A stretch of DNA of 64,000 nucleotides from Argopecten irradians (taxonomy: Eukaryota; Mollusca; Bivalvia; Pectinida; Pectinidae). Where the stretch lies: assembly GCF_041381155.1 (NCBI RefSeq), contig NC_091147.1, positions 13,726,318-13,790,317 of the forward strand. The letters are read 5' to 3'. A model generated the notes under the pieces. The model was not told where the DNA came from, made no database searches, and saw only the letters and a program-made list of their open reading frames with translations. This document shows, in pieces, positions 11,543 through 23,115 of this stretch (positions are counted from its first letter, which is position 1; each line of letters opens with the position of its first letter). Position numbers and translations under genes: made by a program.

Positions 11543-14500
11543 GTAAGTATTGAAGGTCTCTCTCTTTTAAAAGTTTAAGCATAGGTGTTATAGACTAATA
11601 TATAGAGAAAGGTAAGGAACTCCTCCATGATGCAAAATTGGGTAATTAATTTCAAAATATCCAGCCCAGATATCTCAACAGCTTCGGTTTGATTTTGATC
11701 TTTTTTGACCGACTGACATCACATACAATGTACTTGACGCTGTTAGAGTTAAATTTGTTTGACAGACCCATACATCAGTCTAAATTCATCAGACAAATTG
11801 GTCATAGCTTGCACTACCAAGCTCCACTCCGATTTACATCCAGTTTGGCATGCTGCGTTACTTAATATTGGACAGTATCCAGGCTACTGAATTGATGTTC
11901 ATTTAATCAATGTTATCATTCTTTATACTTTGTTGAAAGTACAAATGTTCAATGGAAATTTTCATGCTCTTGCCATGAAACGAAATTGGGAAGAATGGGG
12001 GTTGTTTAGCATCAATATCCTTTCCGGTCCTGTCTGGGTTCAATGTCTTGTGTCATAATTCCTGGTGGAAGTGGGCTATTGATAAAAGTGATTTCTTCAG
12101 AGAGATATATGTCCTTTGATCATTGAATAGAAAATAAACTTTGTTGATTTTACATCAATTGGAAACTTACGCAAATAACTTTCGATGGTCGGTATGTAAG
12201 CGTGTGAGGAGTCTTAGAGTGAAACCTGTGTGCCTGGAGAAAACCCACATGATCCGGCAGGTGACCTCTGTCCTTTTCACGTCTGTGCTGGGTATCGACC
12301 CCTGGCCGGCTAGGTGAAAGACAAGCAGCTTAACCACTAAACCACTCGATCACCCTAACATCCCTAACCGATCATTGAATAGAAGTTTATTTGACAACTA
12401 AGGTCTTATAACTATACTATTGTTTATCTCATACCTGAGTGGTTTCTCTGGCTTATTGTCGGTTAGATCTTTCACTGGTGAATTTTGCAAAGTATCGGCG
12501 GCAATCCGTAATAGTGTGTTATCAATAAAGCTTTATCTTGACAAAGTTTAGTTACCACAAACAGTTATTTCTTGGAAATACGCATTGCTATTATCGATAG
12601 TTCACTACAAAGATCAACAGATTGTTCAGAGACAGAAAAATGTAAAAATTCCATGCAGTTGAAATTCAATTTCATCACCTCATTCCTTAAATCTTGTATC
12701 GTTACAGCTGAAAGAATGCGTCAACAAGCTAGAATAAACTCAGTAGGTCCTGGCCCTGGTCAGCAGCGACAGATGGGCCAACAGTTGGCTCCGCCTCCCC
12801 AACACCCACAACAACAACAGCAACAACAACAACAGAATGGGGGAGGCGGCACACAACGTTCACAGCAGGCAAACCTGCAATTCTCTAAACTTCAAATGGA
12901 GAAAGAACGGCTGCGCAAGAGACAGGAAGAAATAGCCCGACAGGTAGCTATTGGGGAGGTATTACAAGAAATATTGTAATTCACGCAAATGTTTGTAATT
13001 AACACAAATTTTGTAATTATTGGTTGGGGAGGTTTTACTAGAAATATTGTAATTAATGCAAATATTGTAATGTTTTGGAGAGCTAGTATTATATTTTCAT
13101 TCTTGGAGAGGTACTTCAGGAAATATTAAACACAAATATGCTGTGATATCATGATTACTATGGTTCATACAACTTTTCTGTAAAGGAAAACTCATTCTCA
13201 AGATGACATCTGTTTTAAGTTTTATGTATATAACCAAAGACGAATATAGCCTTCATCTAGTAGAAATTGACAGGTATTATGATGAGAATTTCACATTGGT
13301 TATAGATGCCAAAGGGTCATTATGAAAATTGAAGTTTTAAGATATTTCTAAAAGAAGGCATTAATCAGTATGCATTACTAGGATAGAGTGAAGCTTATTC
13401 ACAGAAAAGGAAGTTAATTAACTTATTGTTAGCTTATTACTTATTCACCCCTGAAGACACATTTAGACTCTTCTAAATCAAAGGCTAGAACAGTCCATCA
13501 TGGAATTTCAGGGGTGAATGAGTTAAACTGTTATGTAAAGGAACTGTTTTGTTATTAATTCTCTTGTGTTATGTAAATCAATGTAAGTTAAACTTCCATG
13601 TGTTACATAACGTTTTGTCATTTAATTCATACATGTGAAACTGTTTTTGATTGAACATTTTGAAGAATCTTTTGATAGATTGATGCATTTTATTAAGTGA
13701 AGAGTAAAGCAGAGTAACTTTAGTTAAAGGAAGATAGATTAGATAGATAAATAGAGAGCCTGAGCTTAGCATTGTTGTTTTACCTCTAGGAGATGCTCCT
13801 GCGGGCACAAATGCAAGCACAGCAACAACTACAGCAGCAGCAGCAACAACAGGACGCGATACCTGTATCACAAAGTATTAACATATCTCAAGCCAACGAA
13901 ATGACATCTGTCACCGACCCGTTCCTGGGACAAACAAACTCATCAGATCACTCGCGGCAAGAAAGCACAGATAGTGGAGTTGGTATGTTGCATCTTTGTA
14001 GGCTGAATTTTCATTGTTTGCTTCCCACAAAAAAATCAGTTTTATACTAGTTGAAATTTTAGGTATATATGGCTGAGCTACTTCAGTTTTGATTTAATTC
14101 CTGACTGAAAATTACACAATGTTCATTTTAGCTTATGGAGGCAACAGTAACAGTAAAAAAAATAGTACAGAAGAAGGAAAGGGGAGCAAATTCTCTGTTA
14201 AAACATGAGCAATAGGTAAAGGGAACTAATTCAGATTTCAGCGATTCATCAAGGAAAATAGCAATTTCCTTTTAGATAATTGGATGTTTGTACAATTATC
14301 TTGGAATGAAGCTCTTTTGGAAGACTTATAAATTATCATTTTGCATGAAAGTGATTTAGTGTGAATTATGATATAGGATATGACTGAAATGTGTTCCAGA
14401 TATTAACTGTGGAATAGTTCTGGTCCAAAAGCTATATCTTACGAAGCTACACTAAAATAAATGTTCGCGAAGCTACACTAAAATAAATGTTCACAATGCA

Positions 14501-16715
14501 TAAAAAATTGATGATTGGATGTTATAGTTTTCTTCTGTAAATTGAGTCTTCTGTATCTGTTACAAAAGCTAAATGGCAATAATTACTAGTAATATCAAAT
14601 GCTATAAAGCTGTACATATACTCTGATTGTAAGGGGAACGCAGTAATGGAGGTATGTATACAGAGGCGTAGTTATATGTGTGTATGTTGTGTATATGGAC
14701 CCGTCTACTTGAGAACCAGGTGTTCTTTTAAGTTTCTCTTTAAATTATGTTGACTATCAGACCAGTTTCATTGCACATGACTAGTAAATTATATGAAGTA
14801 AAAACCAGATAAAAAGAATGCATGGAAATACAAAGTACAAACACATAGTTAACCTTCTTATATATAATATGGCAACATTTTGATTGCTTGAATATATCAA
14901 ATAATTACCTAAATAAATAATTACTGGTTGCTAGGGAAACATCAACTCACTTGAATACCATAGAAATTATGTCGTGGTTAACAGGGCCCAGTTTCATGAA
15001 CATTCCTCAACTTTAAGGAATTTCTTAATTTAGATTTCCCCATAGAAAAGCATTACAACAGTAAAGGAAAAATCTTCAGTTAAGGAGCCTTCCTTAAAAT
15101 CTGCAATGCTTTCCTCTGGAGAATTTTAAGTTAATGGATTCCTTAAAACTTAAGGAAAATTCGTGAAACTGGGCCCAGATTGTGTAACATCAACGTAGGG
15201 AAGTGATGTAGTGTCTAGCTGGTATCATATGGTGTCATTGGGTTGTGTTGAAGGTGGAATGGGAACTGGGACCAACTATAGCATGCCTAGAACTCCTGAA
15301 GATTTCCTGAGCAACGTAGACGAAATGGACACCCAAGAAGGAGGTAGGTCTATCAAAGTGCAGGTGATGTTTAGTATATCTCTAGATCTTGTCACAGCTG
15401 TACATGTAATATATATAGCCTCAGCTGTCACAAGATGTTAACCTTATTATAGCACGCTTGGCTATTGACCACATGGTCACAACTTGGCTGCAACACACAA
15501 CGTACACAGGAGGTCATCCTTGAATGACCCTGGTTGTTGCAAGGGAGACCGTTCTTAAATGACACTGGTTGTTAATAGAAGATGAATCTAATCGGCTATT
15601 GTGACTTCAAATCTCTGTACGGAAAATATGGAAAAAGAATTACGTTAATTTTGTTCTGATATAAAGTTATTGGCATGTTGTTGAAGTAACATCAGTTCAA
15701 ATCCCAGGTTGAGTATTATGATGTAGCTTCAAGCACAACTTGAGCTAAATTTTAAGGTTCACATCCTAGCATGGACATGATTGTTTCCTGGAACAAGAAT
15801 ATCTGGGATGATCTTAAATGCTGAGCTAGTGACAGTGACCCACAACTTAAAATCCCAGATTTTGTATTCTGTAACAAGAATATTACTTGCCTTGATGGTC
15901 CCGCACTGCAGTAGGACATGCACACTTTTGTAGTGACCAAATGGCCAAGAGCTTGTGTCCATCTCTGTACAAATGATAAAGTTACATCTAATGTATTCTA
16001 GTGTCTGAAATATAGATACATGTATTAACATTTAACTTGTCAATTACAGGACACAGACAGGGGGATTTTAATAACATGGACATTGGAGGTAACATAGGAG
16101 AAAGTGGAGAGCCAAGCAACATGGATAGTGAAGACTTGGTACCTAGTTTACAGGTAAGACAGAAACAGATGAGTTTACATTTGAAAAAGACAACATTAAA
16201 AAAAGACTACACTTTCCTCTTGACTTCACATTTGTATACAGAACTTTCTTCATAATGTAGTAGGAGGGGAAAAATGCACAGCTAAACTGGGATTTGATCC
16301 CAAAACTTAATGTTCAACCTGATCTATCACTGTTCCAATAAAGCCTTATAAGCTGACCTCTTAGTCTTTCAAAATGAAATATCTTTTATGACACGTCAGT
16401 GTAATATTGGCTTGATATATCTTGAGAAAATGACACATTGATGTAGAATGCATATTTCTTTTCTTTTGATTCTGGTTGGAATATTTTGGTTTGATGTCTT
16501 CAAATGTTCAACTTTTAGATACTGTATTCTTTTTATAACATAGAGGGTATAGAGTATAGACACCATTATATGATAAAATTATTCCTTTTTAAGATTCTTA
16601 TTAATTCTTTGGGTTTTTTTCTTTGCAGGAAGATATTAGTAATGAACTGTTAAATGACATGGAGAATGTGTTAAATTCGAACAAGCTGGAGGACAATCTA
16701 CTGACCTGGTTGTGA
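11313..16715 (+). CDS. yki/YAP1: Yorkie/YAP1 transcriptional coactivator, C-terminal part (5' partial)
   Basis: Hippo-pathway coactivator. In the family, LATS/Warts phosphorylation keeps it in the cytoplasm; unphosphorylated protein enters the nucleus and binds TEAD/Scalloped. Six exons join with consistent phases: 11313-11542, 12708-12943, 13790-13982, 15254-15343, 16050-16153 and 16629-16715 (stop TGA). They give about 312 residues in the order: second half of WW1 (HLTQTTTWQDPR), complete WW2 (LPQGWEQ to TTSWYDPR), polyglutamine tracts around a charged helix (LQMEKERLRKRQEE), HSRQESTDSG with the LATS pattern HxRxxS, the family block PRTPEDFLSNVDEMDT, a C-terminal activation segment (EDISNELLNDMENVL) and the PDZ ligand LTWL at the end. 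The TEAD-binding N-terminus and first half of WW1 were not found. The presence of both WW domains and the C-terminus makes the YAP/Yorkie assignment secure; TAZ is a vertebrate duplicate. Confidence 0.95.
12190..12358 (-). repeat. tRNA-derived SINE in a yki intron
   Basis: On the minus strand it starts with a tRNA-like head 'ggtgatcgagtggtttagtg' followed by 'gttaagctgcttgtc' (box A-like), then 'ggggtcgataccc' (box B-like), and continues into the central motif 'catgtgggttttctccaggc'. A tRNA head with internal Pol III promoter boxes joined to an unrelated body is the standard SINE design. It is not a tRNA gene: there is no cloverleaf with acceptor stem, and a body follows. Confidence 0.65.
12708..12943 (+). 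CDS. yki/YAP1: yki exon: glutamine-rich linker and coiled-coil helix
   Basis: The acceptor follows 'gtatcgttacag' and the donor is CAG|gtagct. It starts PERMRQQARIN and carries a polyglutamine run (nine Gln after QHP) written mainly in CAA codons, then a Gly cluster, then the charged helix LQMEKERLRKRQEEIARQ that matches the YAP leucine-zipper-like segment. An ORF reads through the donor for 10 more codons, but the next exon joins cleanly in phase 0 here. A second in-frame GT at 12959 is a less likely donor. Confidence 0.9.
13441..13525. repeat. 85-bp palindromic repeat in a yki intron
   Basis: It starts 'ttattcacccctgaagacac' and ends 'aatttcaggggtgaatgagt', inverted ends of about 16 bp. 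The interior 'tagactcttctaaatcaaag' is shared with the copies at 25638 and 38972. Confidence 0.85.
13790..13982 (+). CDS. yki/YAP1: yki exon: second polyglutamine tract and LATS site
   Basis: The acceptor is tttacctctag. The exon opens EMLLRAQMQAQQQ, continuing the helix of the preceding exon, then a run of seven Gln. It ends with TDPFLGQTNSSDHSRQESTDSG, which matches the region of vertebrate YAP around its C-terminal LATS site (HxRxxS). The donor is GTTG|gtatgt, phase 1. Confidence 0.92.
14441..14492. repeat. 26-bp tandem duplication in a yki intron
   Basis: 'cgaagctacactaaaataaa' plus 'tgttc' occurs twice back to back with one or two changes. It has no coding content. Confidence 0.8.
14984..15178. 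repeat. Palindromic repeat with 'gggcccagtttca' ends
   Basis: The left end reads 'gggcccagtttcatgaacat' and the right end, inverted, 'gggcccagtttcacgaattt', with further inverted similarity inside ('ttaaggaa' blocks). A second member with the same right end is at about 39836-40000. The pair with inverted ends suggests a non-autonomous fold-back or MITE element inside a yki intron. Confidence 0.7.
15254..15343 (+). CDS. yki/YAP1: yki exon: PRTPEDFL block
   Basis: This short exon encodes GMGTGTNYSMPRTPEDF followed by LSNVDEMDTQEG, the family-conserved block. The acceptor 'ttgggttgtgttgaag' is weak because its pyrimidine tract is short, but it is the AG that gives the right phase. The donor is GGAG|gtaggt. 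The exact 5' boundary is the least certain in this gene. Confidence 0.85.
16050..16153 (+). CDS. yki/YAP1: yki exon: acidic transactivation segment
   Basis: The acceptor is gtcaattacag and the donor is TTACAG|gtaaga. It encodes GHRQGDFNNMDIGGNIGE and then SNMDSEDLVPSLQ, equivalent to the vertebrate YAP stretch 'GMNIEGEELMPSLQ'. It is rich in Asp/Glu/Asn/Gly and leaves in phase 0. Confidence 0.92.
16629..16715 (+). CDS. yki/YAP1: yki terminal exon with PDZ-binding C-terminus
   Basis: The acceptor is tttttttctttgcag. It encodes EDISNELLNDMENVLNSNKL and then EDNLLTWL, followed by TGA at 16713-16715. The terminal LTWL is the conserved PDZ-domain ligand of YAP, used in the family for ZO-2 and NHERF-type partners and for nuclear targeting. 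Confidence 0.96.
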   Translation, partial: EDISNELLNDMENVLNSNKLEDNLLTWL

Positions 16716-18815
16716 GAAATTAAGAGGTCAAAAGTTCATTATTACATTGGAAACCATCACAGGGTCGGCAGGGGGCGGAGCCATATCCTGCCAATCATTT
16801 TGGCAGAGGGCAGAGTCATCTTTTGTAAAGTCATGATTGGAAGGGCATTGATGAGAGGCGGAGCTAAGCCCTGTCAATCATGATTTCAGGAGATTGGAAC
16901 TCCCTCTGTCAGTCTTCTTGTTTTATATCACTGTTCCATGTTGCCAGTTGAAATTATTTCTGGTGAGAGTATTCACTTGAAATAACTGATGGAATCATTG
17001 TTAAATAATGTTTTCTTTTTTTTCAATATGAATTATTTTTCCAATAGACTTTTTTTATAGAATATCAGGGAAAAATATGAAAACAATTTAAAAAAATATA
17101 TTTTGTATTCAAGTGTATGATAGAGTATTTCACTCGTGTATGACAGTACCATTGAATTCTTGTTGTTTCTACACGGTTGATGGATATATCCATCAGTGTG
17201 GTTGGTCGTAATATAACAAGGTTTTCCAATCTTGTATTTTGTTGCCCCTATAAAAAGAATTGTATCTAAAGCATGATATGTAAGTGTTTTTTTCGTATCA
17301 TATGTGGTTCAAGCGGTGCTCTGAAGTACAAGTTATGTATATTTATTTCGTGTTTAGAGATTTTTCGAGCATTTTGCTATAGCGTACTTGTGTGTAATTT
17401 GGCCGATCACTTCTCTGTTGGTATTTAGTAATGGATTAAAATATATACAAACTTGAACAACAACATCATCAAACGTCAATGACAACTTATAGCATCATTA
17501 ATATACATGTATTCTTCAAGGAGGAACATTCAGATTCATTGGGGAGAAACAAAAATGCTATAAAGATAATAATTGAATAAGCCACCCTCCATAAAATCAT
17601 TTGGTTTGAGTTATGGAATGACATTTGATGTGGTGGTCCCCTAACTTGGTGATATTATTGTTCAAACGAAGTTATACATTTCTTTCTTCGAAACTGTGTA
17701 ACTCTTAAAAACTGCTGATTTTTTAAAGCATTTTCATCTTAATGAATATATGTAATTAATTTAATGCCTTTCAATTATTTTACATCTAGTAATTTCAATA
17801 TAACAATATGCATTTCAGACTTTTTATGAACTTTTTCAATTGTTGTATACTATTTAAAAAAAGGAATGTTGTTTTTCATATCTCTAGGATTCTTTAAAAC
17901 TGGGGCAGGCTCCCCAATCGATTTAAAGGAAGTGGAAAAAAAAAAGAGTCTTGTATCAAATACTTTATGTTGTCATTCATAAAAAGAATGTTTCAATTCA
18001 GTAAAATCTGTACAAACCTTGTATTTCAATGGAGACATCAGTGTATTCTCTACTAAAAGTTATATCAGTGTTATATGTTTATTTTGACAATCCCTCACAG
18101 CGAGGGATAAAGAAGTTTCTTTTTTCCTATTGACCAACAGTCAGCAGCCAATACGGACTGAAGTTTGTTCGTGAATTTTTTTCTTATGCTGCTATAGGAA
18201 TTACATCGAAGTTCTGTTTAGCAGTTTTGGCTGGTATGAATGTTGTCATCAATCATTCGCTGGTGTAACTTTTAGATTCGATAGTATCGTCAAGCTTTTC
18301 GTGTTAGGTGTCCGAATTTGTCCAGCTTTTTGTATTAGATGTTCGACTATGCAAAGTTGTCGGTTATTTATTGGAAAAATGGGGGTTTTAGAAGTTTTTT
18401 TCTCTTTGTTGAAAAAATTGTTAATTCTTTTTTATATTCAAATTGCAATATTTGTATACAACAAAAAAAGAAGAATTAGATTTTGGTATGGAAGAGTGTA
18501 TATATACATATAATCCCAATATATTAAACTACTAGGGTCCGTACCTCTATACAGTTTATCACTTGTGTTGATGATGATATGATGAGAATAACAATTTTAT
18601 TAATTATCTAGTAGAAGTTTAAGATTTTATCTGATATTTTTTGACATTAAGCATGATTGATGTAGAATTAGATGTTAACAGGCAGTATATAACAGTTTTA
18701 AATATCTTTAATTAAATATTAACCCCAGAACTTTTATTCATTTCGGACATAGTTTTATTTACTAACGAATGTTCACTTAGAGTTAAGGGAATATAGTCCT
18801 TGTGTATAGTTGTTC

Positions 18816-18821
18816 AATAAA
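18816..18821 (+). terminator. Candidate yki poly(A) signal
   Basis: AATAAA about 2.1 kb after the yki stop, followed by GT-rich sequence (gggacgtggtgatatgtttt). Long 3'UTRs are usual for YAP genes, but other AATAAA hexamers occur nearby, so the choice is tentative. Confidence 0.3.
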
Positions 18822-21800
18822 TGGGACGTGGTGATATGTTTTCTTTCATTTCCTTCTTTCCTTTTTTGGGGAAAAAAGGTTAAAAAAAATCTTTCAAAAT
18901 CAAAAATCAATGAAAAAAGTGATAGGTGACTGTTTATGACTATTTTCAGTGTATGTTTCATTGGGCCGATTGTTTAGGTATCTTTAGGAGTCTTGATTAG
19001 GAGGTCGCAACAAATCCCATTGATAACTAATTATTTTAAGCGGTTGTTATAGACACCTATATATAGATGACTTTTCTACTGTGAATTTTGGTGTTAAGGT
19101 TGTACAATAACTTTGTAGAGATTTGTCTCCTGAATACTGGAGGTAAAGAAACTATCTATTGTTGTGACCGCCAAGTATTGAGGATATAAGTAAGGCCAAC
19201 ATTTGTGATAAAGAGTTGTCTCCCCTCCAGAGTGCTGTAGCATTGACGACTAAGTACGTGATTTCGTTGTTGTGGTGGTATTGTATAAGTAGTCTTTTGA
19301 TACGCAGAGAGCACCCGCATGAAAGATTTGTTTCTGAATGCTGATGATAATTCACACTTACAAGTGCATTCAAAAAGTGCCATACCCAGTTAATACTATT
19401 TACATCTGGAGCCTGTGGTCATTGAAACTTGTGTCCGTTGAAATTAACCTGGACCAAGACCATAAACAATATGTTGGTTCCTTAATGTCAAACCGTCCAA
19501 TCTGACTGGGTATTAATAGTTATTTTTCGTGTATTTCGGGGCATTCAGAAATAAATGTTATTCAGCATTTTTATATTTTTATCGATATTTTTTTTAAAAA
19601 TACCAGACCCACAAGAATTGTCCATTTACAATTGTTGTAGGTACCTGTTAAAAAGTTAAATGCAAATATTGTCTGCATTAACTTTTTCATTACATGATGC
19701 TTGGAAACAATATCATACGTATTGTTTTCATGTCATGTATATTACAATGATTCCAAAGTTCACGACTGTTGAAATGTTTTAAAAAGATTTTATTTTGGTA
19801 CACTGTGGAGACTTTTGATACCTGTGCTTTGGTAGCACATATTTTTTATGAGAAAGGCAGTCTGGGATAGGCCGTTACATAAAACAGTATACATTCCAAA
19901 TGTCCATGTTATTTTGATGGCTCCTTTCTCGCTGAAGAAATTCTCCAGACGATTCTCGAGAGATGTGATGCTAGGGAAAGTCGTACTGATTAATTAAATG
20001 GTAGTTAATTAATGAATTTATGATGCCAACAAAATGTCTTTGTTGAGCACAACTACCACAGACGGAAAAAGTCTGAAACAAAAAGGCTAAAACACGATAT
20101 TGTTTAATAAAACAGGTGTTTTTGACTGCTATGGGAATGAAGATTATTACGTTTCGTTAACACAAATCCTTTCATCTCAAAAACTTGTAACTTGTCCTTC
20201 GCTTCACTGATCTGACTCAATTGTAACTGGGGTCAGCCAGTGAAGGAAAGGACGTGAAAGGGTTTAACACTTCTCACCCATTTTGGATTTACATAATCCT
20301 AATATTTGTACAAATGTACATTAAGAATTATTTCTGAGATGGAGATTTAATCTGTCTTGGGGATAGTGAGGGTTGATTTAATTGTTTCTCATGATTATTA
20401 GTATGGACAGTTCTGAATAGCAAATTAACTTTTTAAGATATAAAGATTTCTGTTAATATGAACTGATGTCACAATTCCTTTATGCCCTTATTGTTTGTTT
20501 TTATTAAGTGCTATGATTTATACCATAGAAATTGATACATGTTTGAATGTTTTTGTGCATAAAAGGTAAAAGAAAATCAAAAAAAAGTTTTTTTTACTTT
20601 GTAACTTCAACAGATGACAATGATACTGGTGATATTTCATATAAAATTGTCATCGTGTTGGTGCTAATTCCGAATCGGAGGTATTTGAACTTTTAACACA
20701 AGTCATAGTTGAATTGGTGTAAGAGTATAGGAAAATGGTTTGTGTTTTAAATGTTTCTGAAAAACCTGGCGATTTAAACCCAACTTTTATGCACAAATGT
20801 ATTCTGCACTTTGCCCTGTAGTCATTTTAACCTCGTACATATTTTGTCCTTGACCCCATTAATTTCTACCCTGCCCATTTTCATTTTTTCCATGTACCCC
20901 TTTGTAGTACCCCATCCCCATGGTTACCGTCCTCGATATTGACATTGAATGGAGGCAAAGAAATTGTAGGAAACTAAGGGAGACCACTCGAGTGCACGTC
21001 AGCTGGGCTGGCAAAGCCTGCAGGAAAAATGATTAAAAAACCAATGAATTCTTGTATCAAAATGTCTTTATACAAAACAATCAGCAGTTTATCCTTCCGT
21101 CAGCAACACTTGCTTTTAGTCATAAGCAAATATACATTCCAAAATTTTTGTATTCATAGCAGGATATTTTAATGCTGCTCCTGTAATTAATTGATCTTGT
21201 GTGAATAGCTTCCAATTATTGCCACTTTTTTTCCTACAATTTTTCATTTGCAGTATAAACTCCATTTGAAATCACCTCATACCCGTAGTACATTATGATA
21301 TTTTTTCTCCCCATAGTCATTTTTTTATCAGTTTTTTTTTTGTCCATCAGTGAAAATGACATTTAAATACATATATAAATATTATAGAAAATATATATCT
21401 TTTGTCTATAAAAAAAACATTGACCCTAGGGGTCAATAGTAAAACTCTGTTAGCACTGAAATGTAAATACGATCTCAACCAAATTTCACCTATCATAGAT
21501 TTTACATTATATTCAGTGGTGAGATGTTTGTTCATTATATTTGTATCCCAGTTATGGGTAAAAAAGAAAATTAAAGAGAAAAAAATGTAAATAAAAATAA
21601 GCAAAAAGAAGTAATTTGTTTGTTGTAATTGAATGGTTTGGTTTGATTGTGTTGTCTATGAATAACCAAGGTCATTTTAGGATGGGCACGGTTTAAAGAC
21701 ATGGAGAAAGCAGGAGTACTAGAAAATACAGACCTGCTGTCAGTACTGTCAGCAATTGCCCCACACACAGGATTAAAACTTGTGACCGAGAGGTGAAGGA

Positions 21801-21971
21801 TTTGTAGGAGGAACATAATGTGTCTTGATGTCTTAACCATTCAAACACAACAGTCGCATGAAGAACCGTCTTTAAAAGCAGACACTATCAACCAATAGGC
21901 ACTAATTGACTTGTGAACATCTAGAACTCCCACTCTGTCTTATTTGAGCAAGATTGGTGAATAGCTATACT

Positions 21972-22150
21972 GGTCAGCGACCAATTCTTGTCAATTCTCA
22001 CATGCATGATTACACATGATTTTTCAAGCCATTTTTTGTGAACACATTCATGGCAGCATCTTATATTAAAATGTGACTTTATATATGGAAATTTATGTGT
22101 AACCATACAGATACACAAATGCGATGATGAGAATTGGTTACCTGCCAGTA
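21972..22150. repeat. MITE-like element, 'gcgaccaattctt' family, copy 1
   Basis: It shares blocks in the same order with 31921-32170: 'gcgaccaattcttg', 'gattacacatgatttttcaa', 'gcagcatctt', 'atgtgactttat', 'gtgtaaccat', 'gcgatgatgagaattggt'. The ends 'ccaattct' and 'agaattgg' are inverted with respect to each other. Confidence 0.65.
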
Positions 22151-22854
22151 GTCATAATAAGGAAAAAGGTATCAACCAATCGGAGGCAGTGGTGGCCATC
22201 TTCGATGTAGTTATCTTAACTTTCTGTCTATCATATTCTGTTAAGGGTAAAGTCAGAGCAACTATGTTCCAGCCATTTTCTCAAGGATGAGGTCTTAAAT
22301 CTGAAACTATTTTGATTTGCCTTTTCAGTTAAAGACTCGGATTACTAGAAATTAGGACCAGACGGTATAAACACTCGTTCTTCAATCTCAAAAACTACCT
22401 ACTAGGAAACGTGGTATGCACTAGATGACTTTTCAGGAAATGATGCCATGGCATTAAATCACTGCGCACTCTCACTGTTGTATGAAATGTATACCTTGTT
22501 CTACATATGTATAACTTAGACAGTCCTTCAGACAAAAAAAAATGCTCATTATCGCAGGTATGCCTTGTCTAACAACACTTCATTATCTAGGCTTAGAGTC
22601 ATGTCATACATCTGAAGGTTAAGCCAGTGCTTGTAAGTGTCTGAAAAAGCCATAAAAATCTGCATTATTGATTAGTTAAAGATAATCAGAACCACCAATG
22701 ATTAACCAGAAATTTTAAAAAGATTTATGACCCGCAACCTTGTTCCAGTTATAACAGAAACTAGGACATTATATGAACATTATACAACTCGTGTACTATT
22801 GACATTTCTTAAATTTGCTATGATGTTCAGTCAAACCAGGTAAAAGGGGCACCA

Positions 22855-22985
22855 AAGGGTCACAGAAAAGTGTCCTTTATAGATAGGTGTCTAAACAGTA
22901 AAGTATATTGCACCAAATGAGAGTCTGTCCTTTATAGACAGGTGACTTTAATATAAAGGTATCTTTTATAGCAAGTTAGACTGTA
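22855..22985. repeat. Repeat of the 'tataaagacca' family, diverged
   Basis: 'gtcctttatagataggtgtc' and 'gtcctttatagacaggtgac' appear about 60 bp apart as two imperfect units, matching phrases of the copies at 6600 and 33638. Confidence 0.5.
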
Positions 22986-23040
22986 TATGGTATAGCAAAA
23001 ATGAATTTGTTGTTTTGGTTTTGTCTTAAAAACAAGCTAG

Positions 23041-23115
23041 GTTGTGCCAAGTTTGTAAGATGGAGGAATGCTTGAGTACCCTGAGAAAAACCACACATTA
23101 ACCATGTGGCTTCTG
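23041..23115 (-). repeat. SINE central-domain fragment
   Basis: On the minus strand it reads 'tgtgtggtttttctcagggt' then 'actcaagcattcctcc', the same core pattern as the SINE at 12190-12358 and the segment at 11041-11200. The tRNA-like head is not seen here. Confidence 0.45.

Noticed and set aside
12190-12358. tRNA gene on the minus strand
   Set aside because: Box A- and B-like segments are present, but no proper cloverleaf, and a SINE body follows; called a SINE instead.
21347-21604. Phe/Ile-rich 85-codon minus-strand ORF that looks like membrane segments
   Set aside because: AT-rich DNA gives Phe/Ile/Tyr-rich translations by chance; no start context, homologous block or splice structure.
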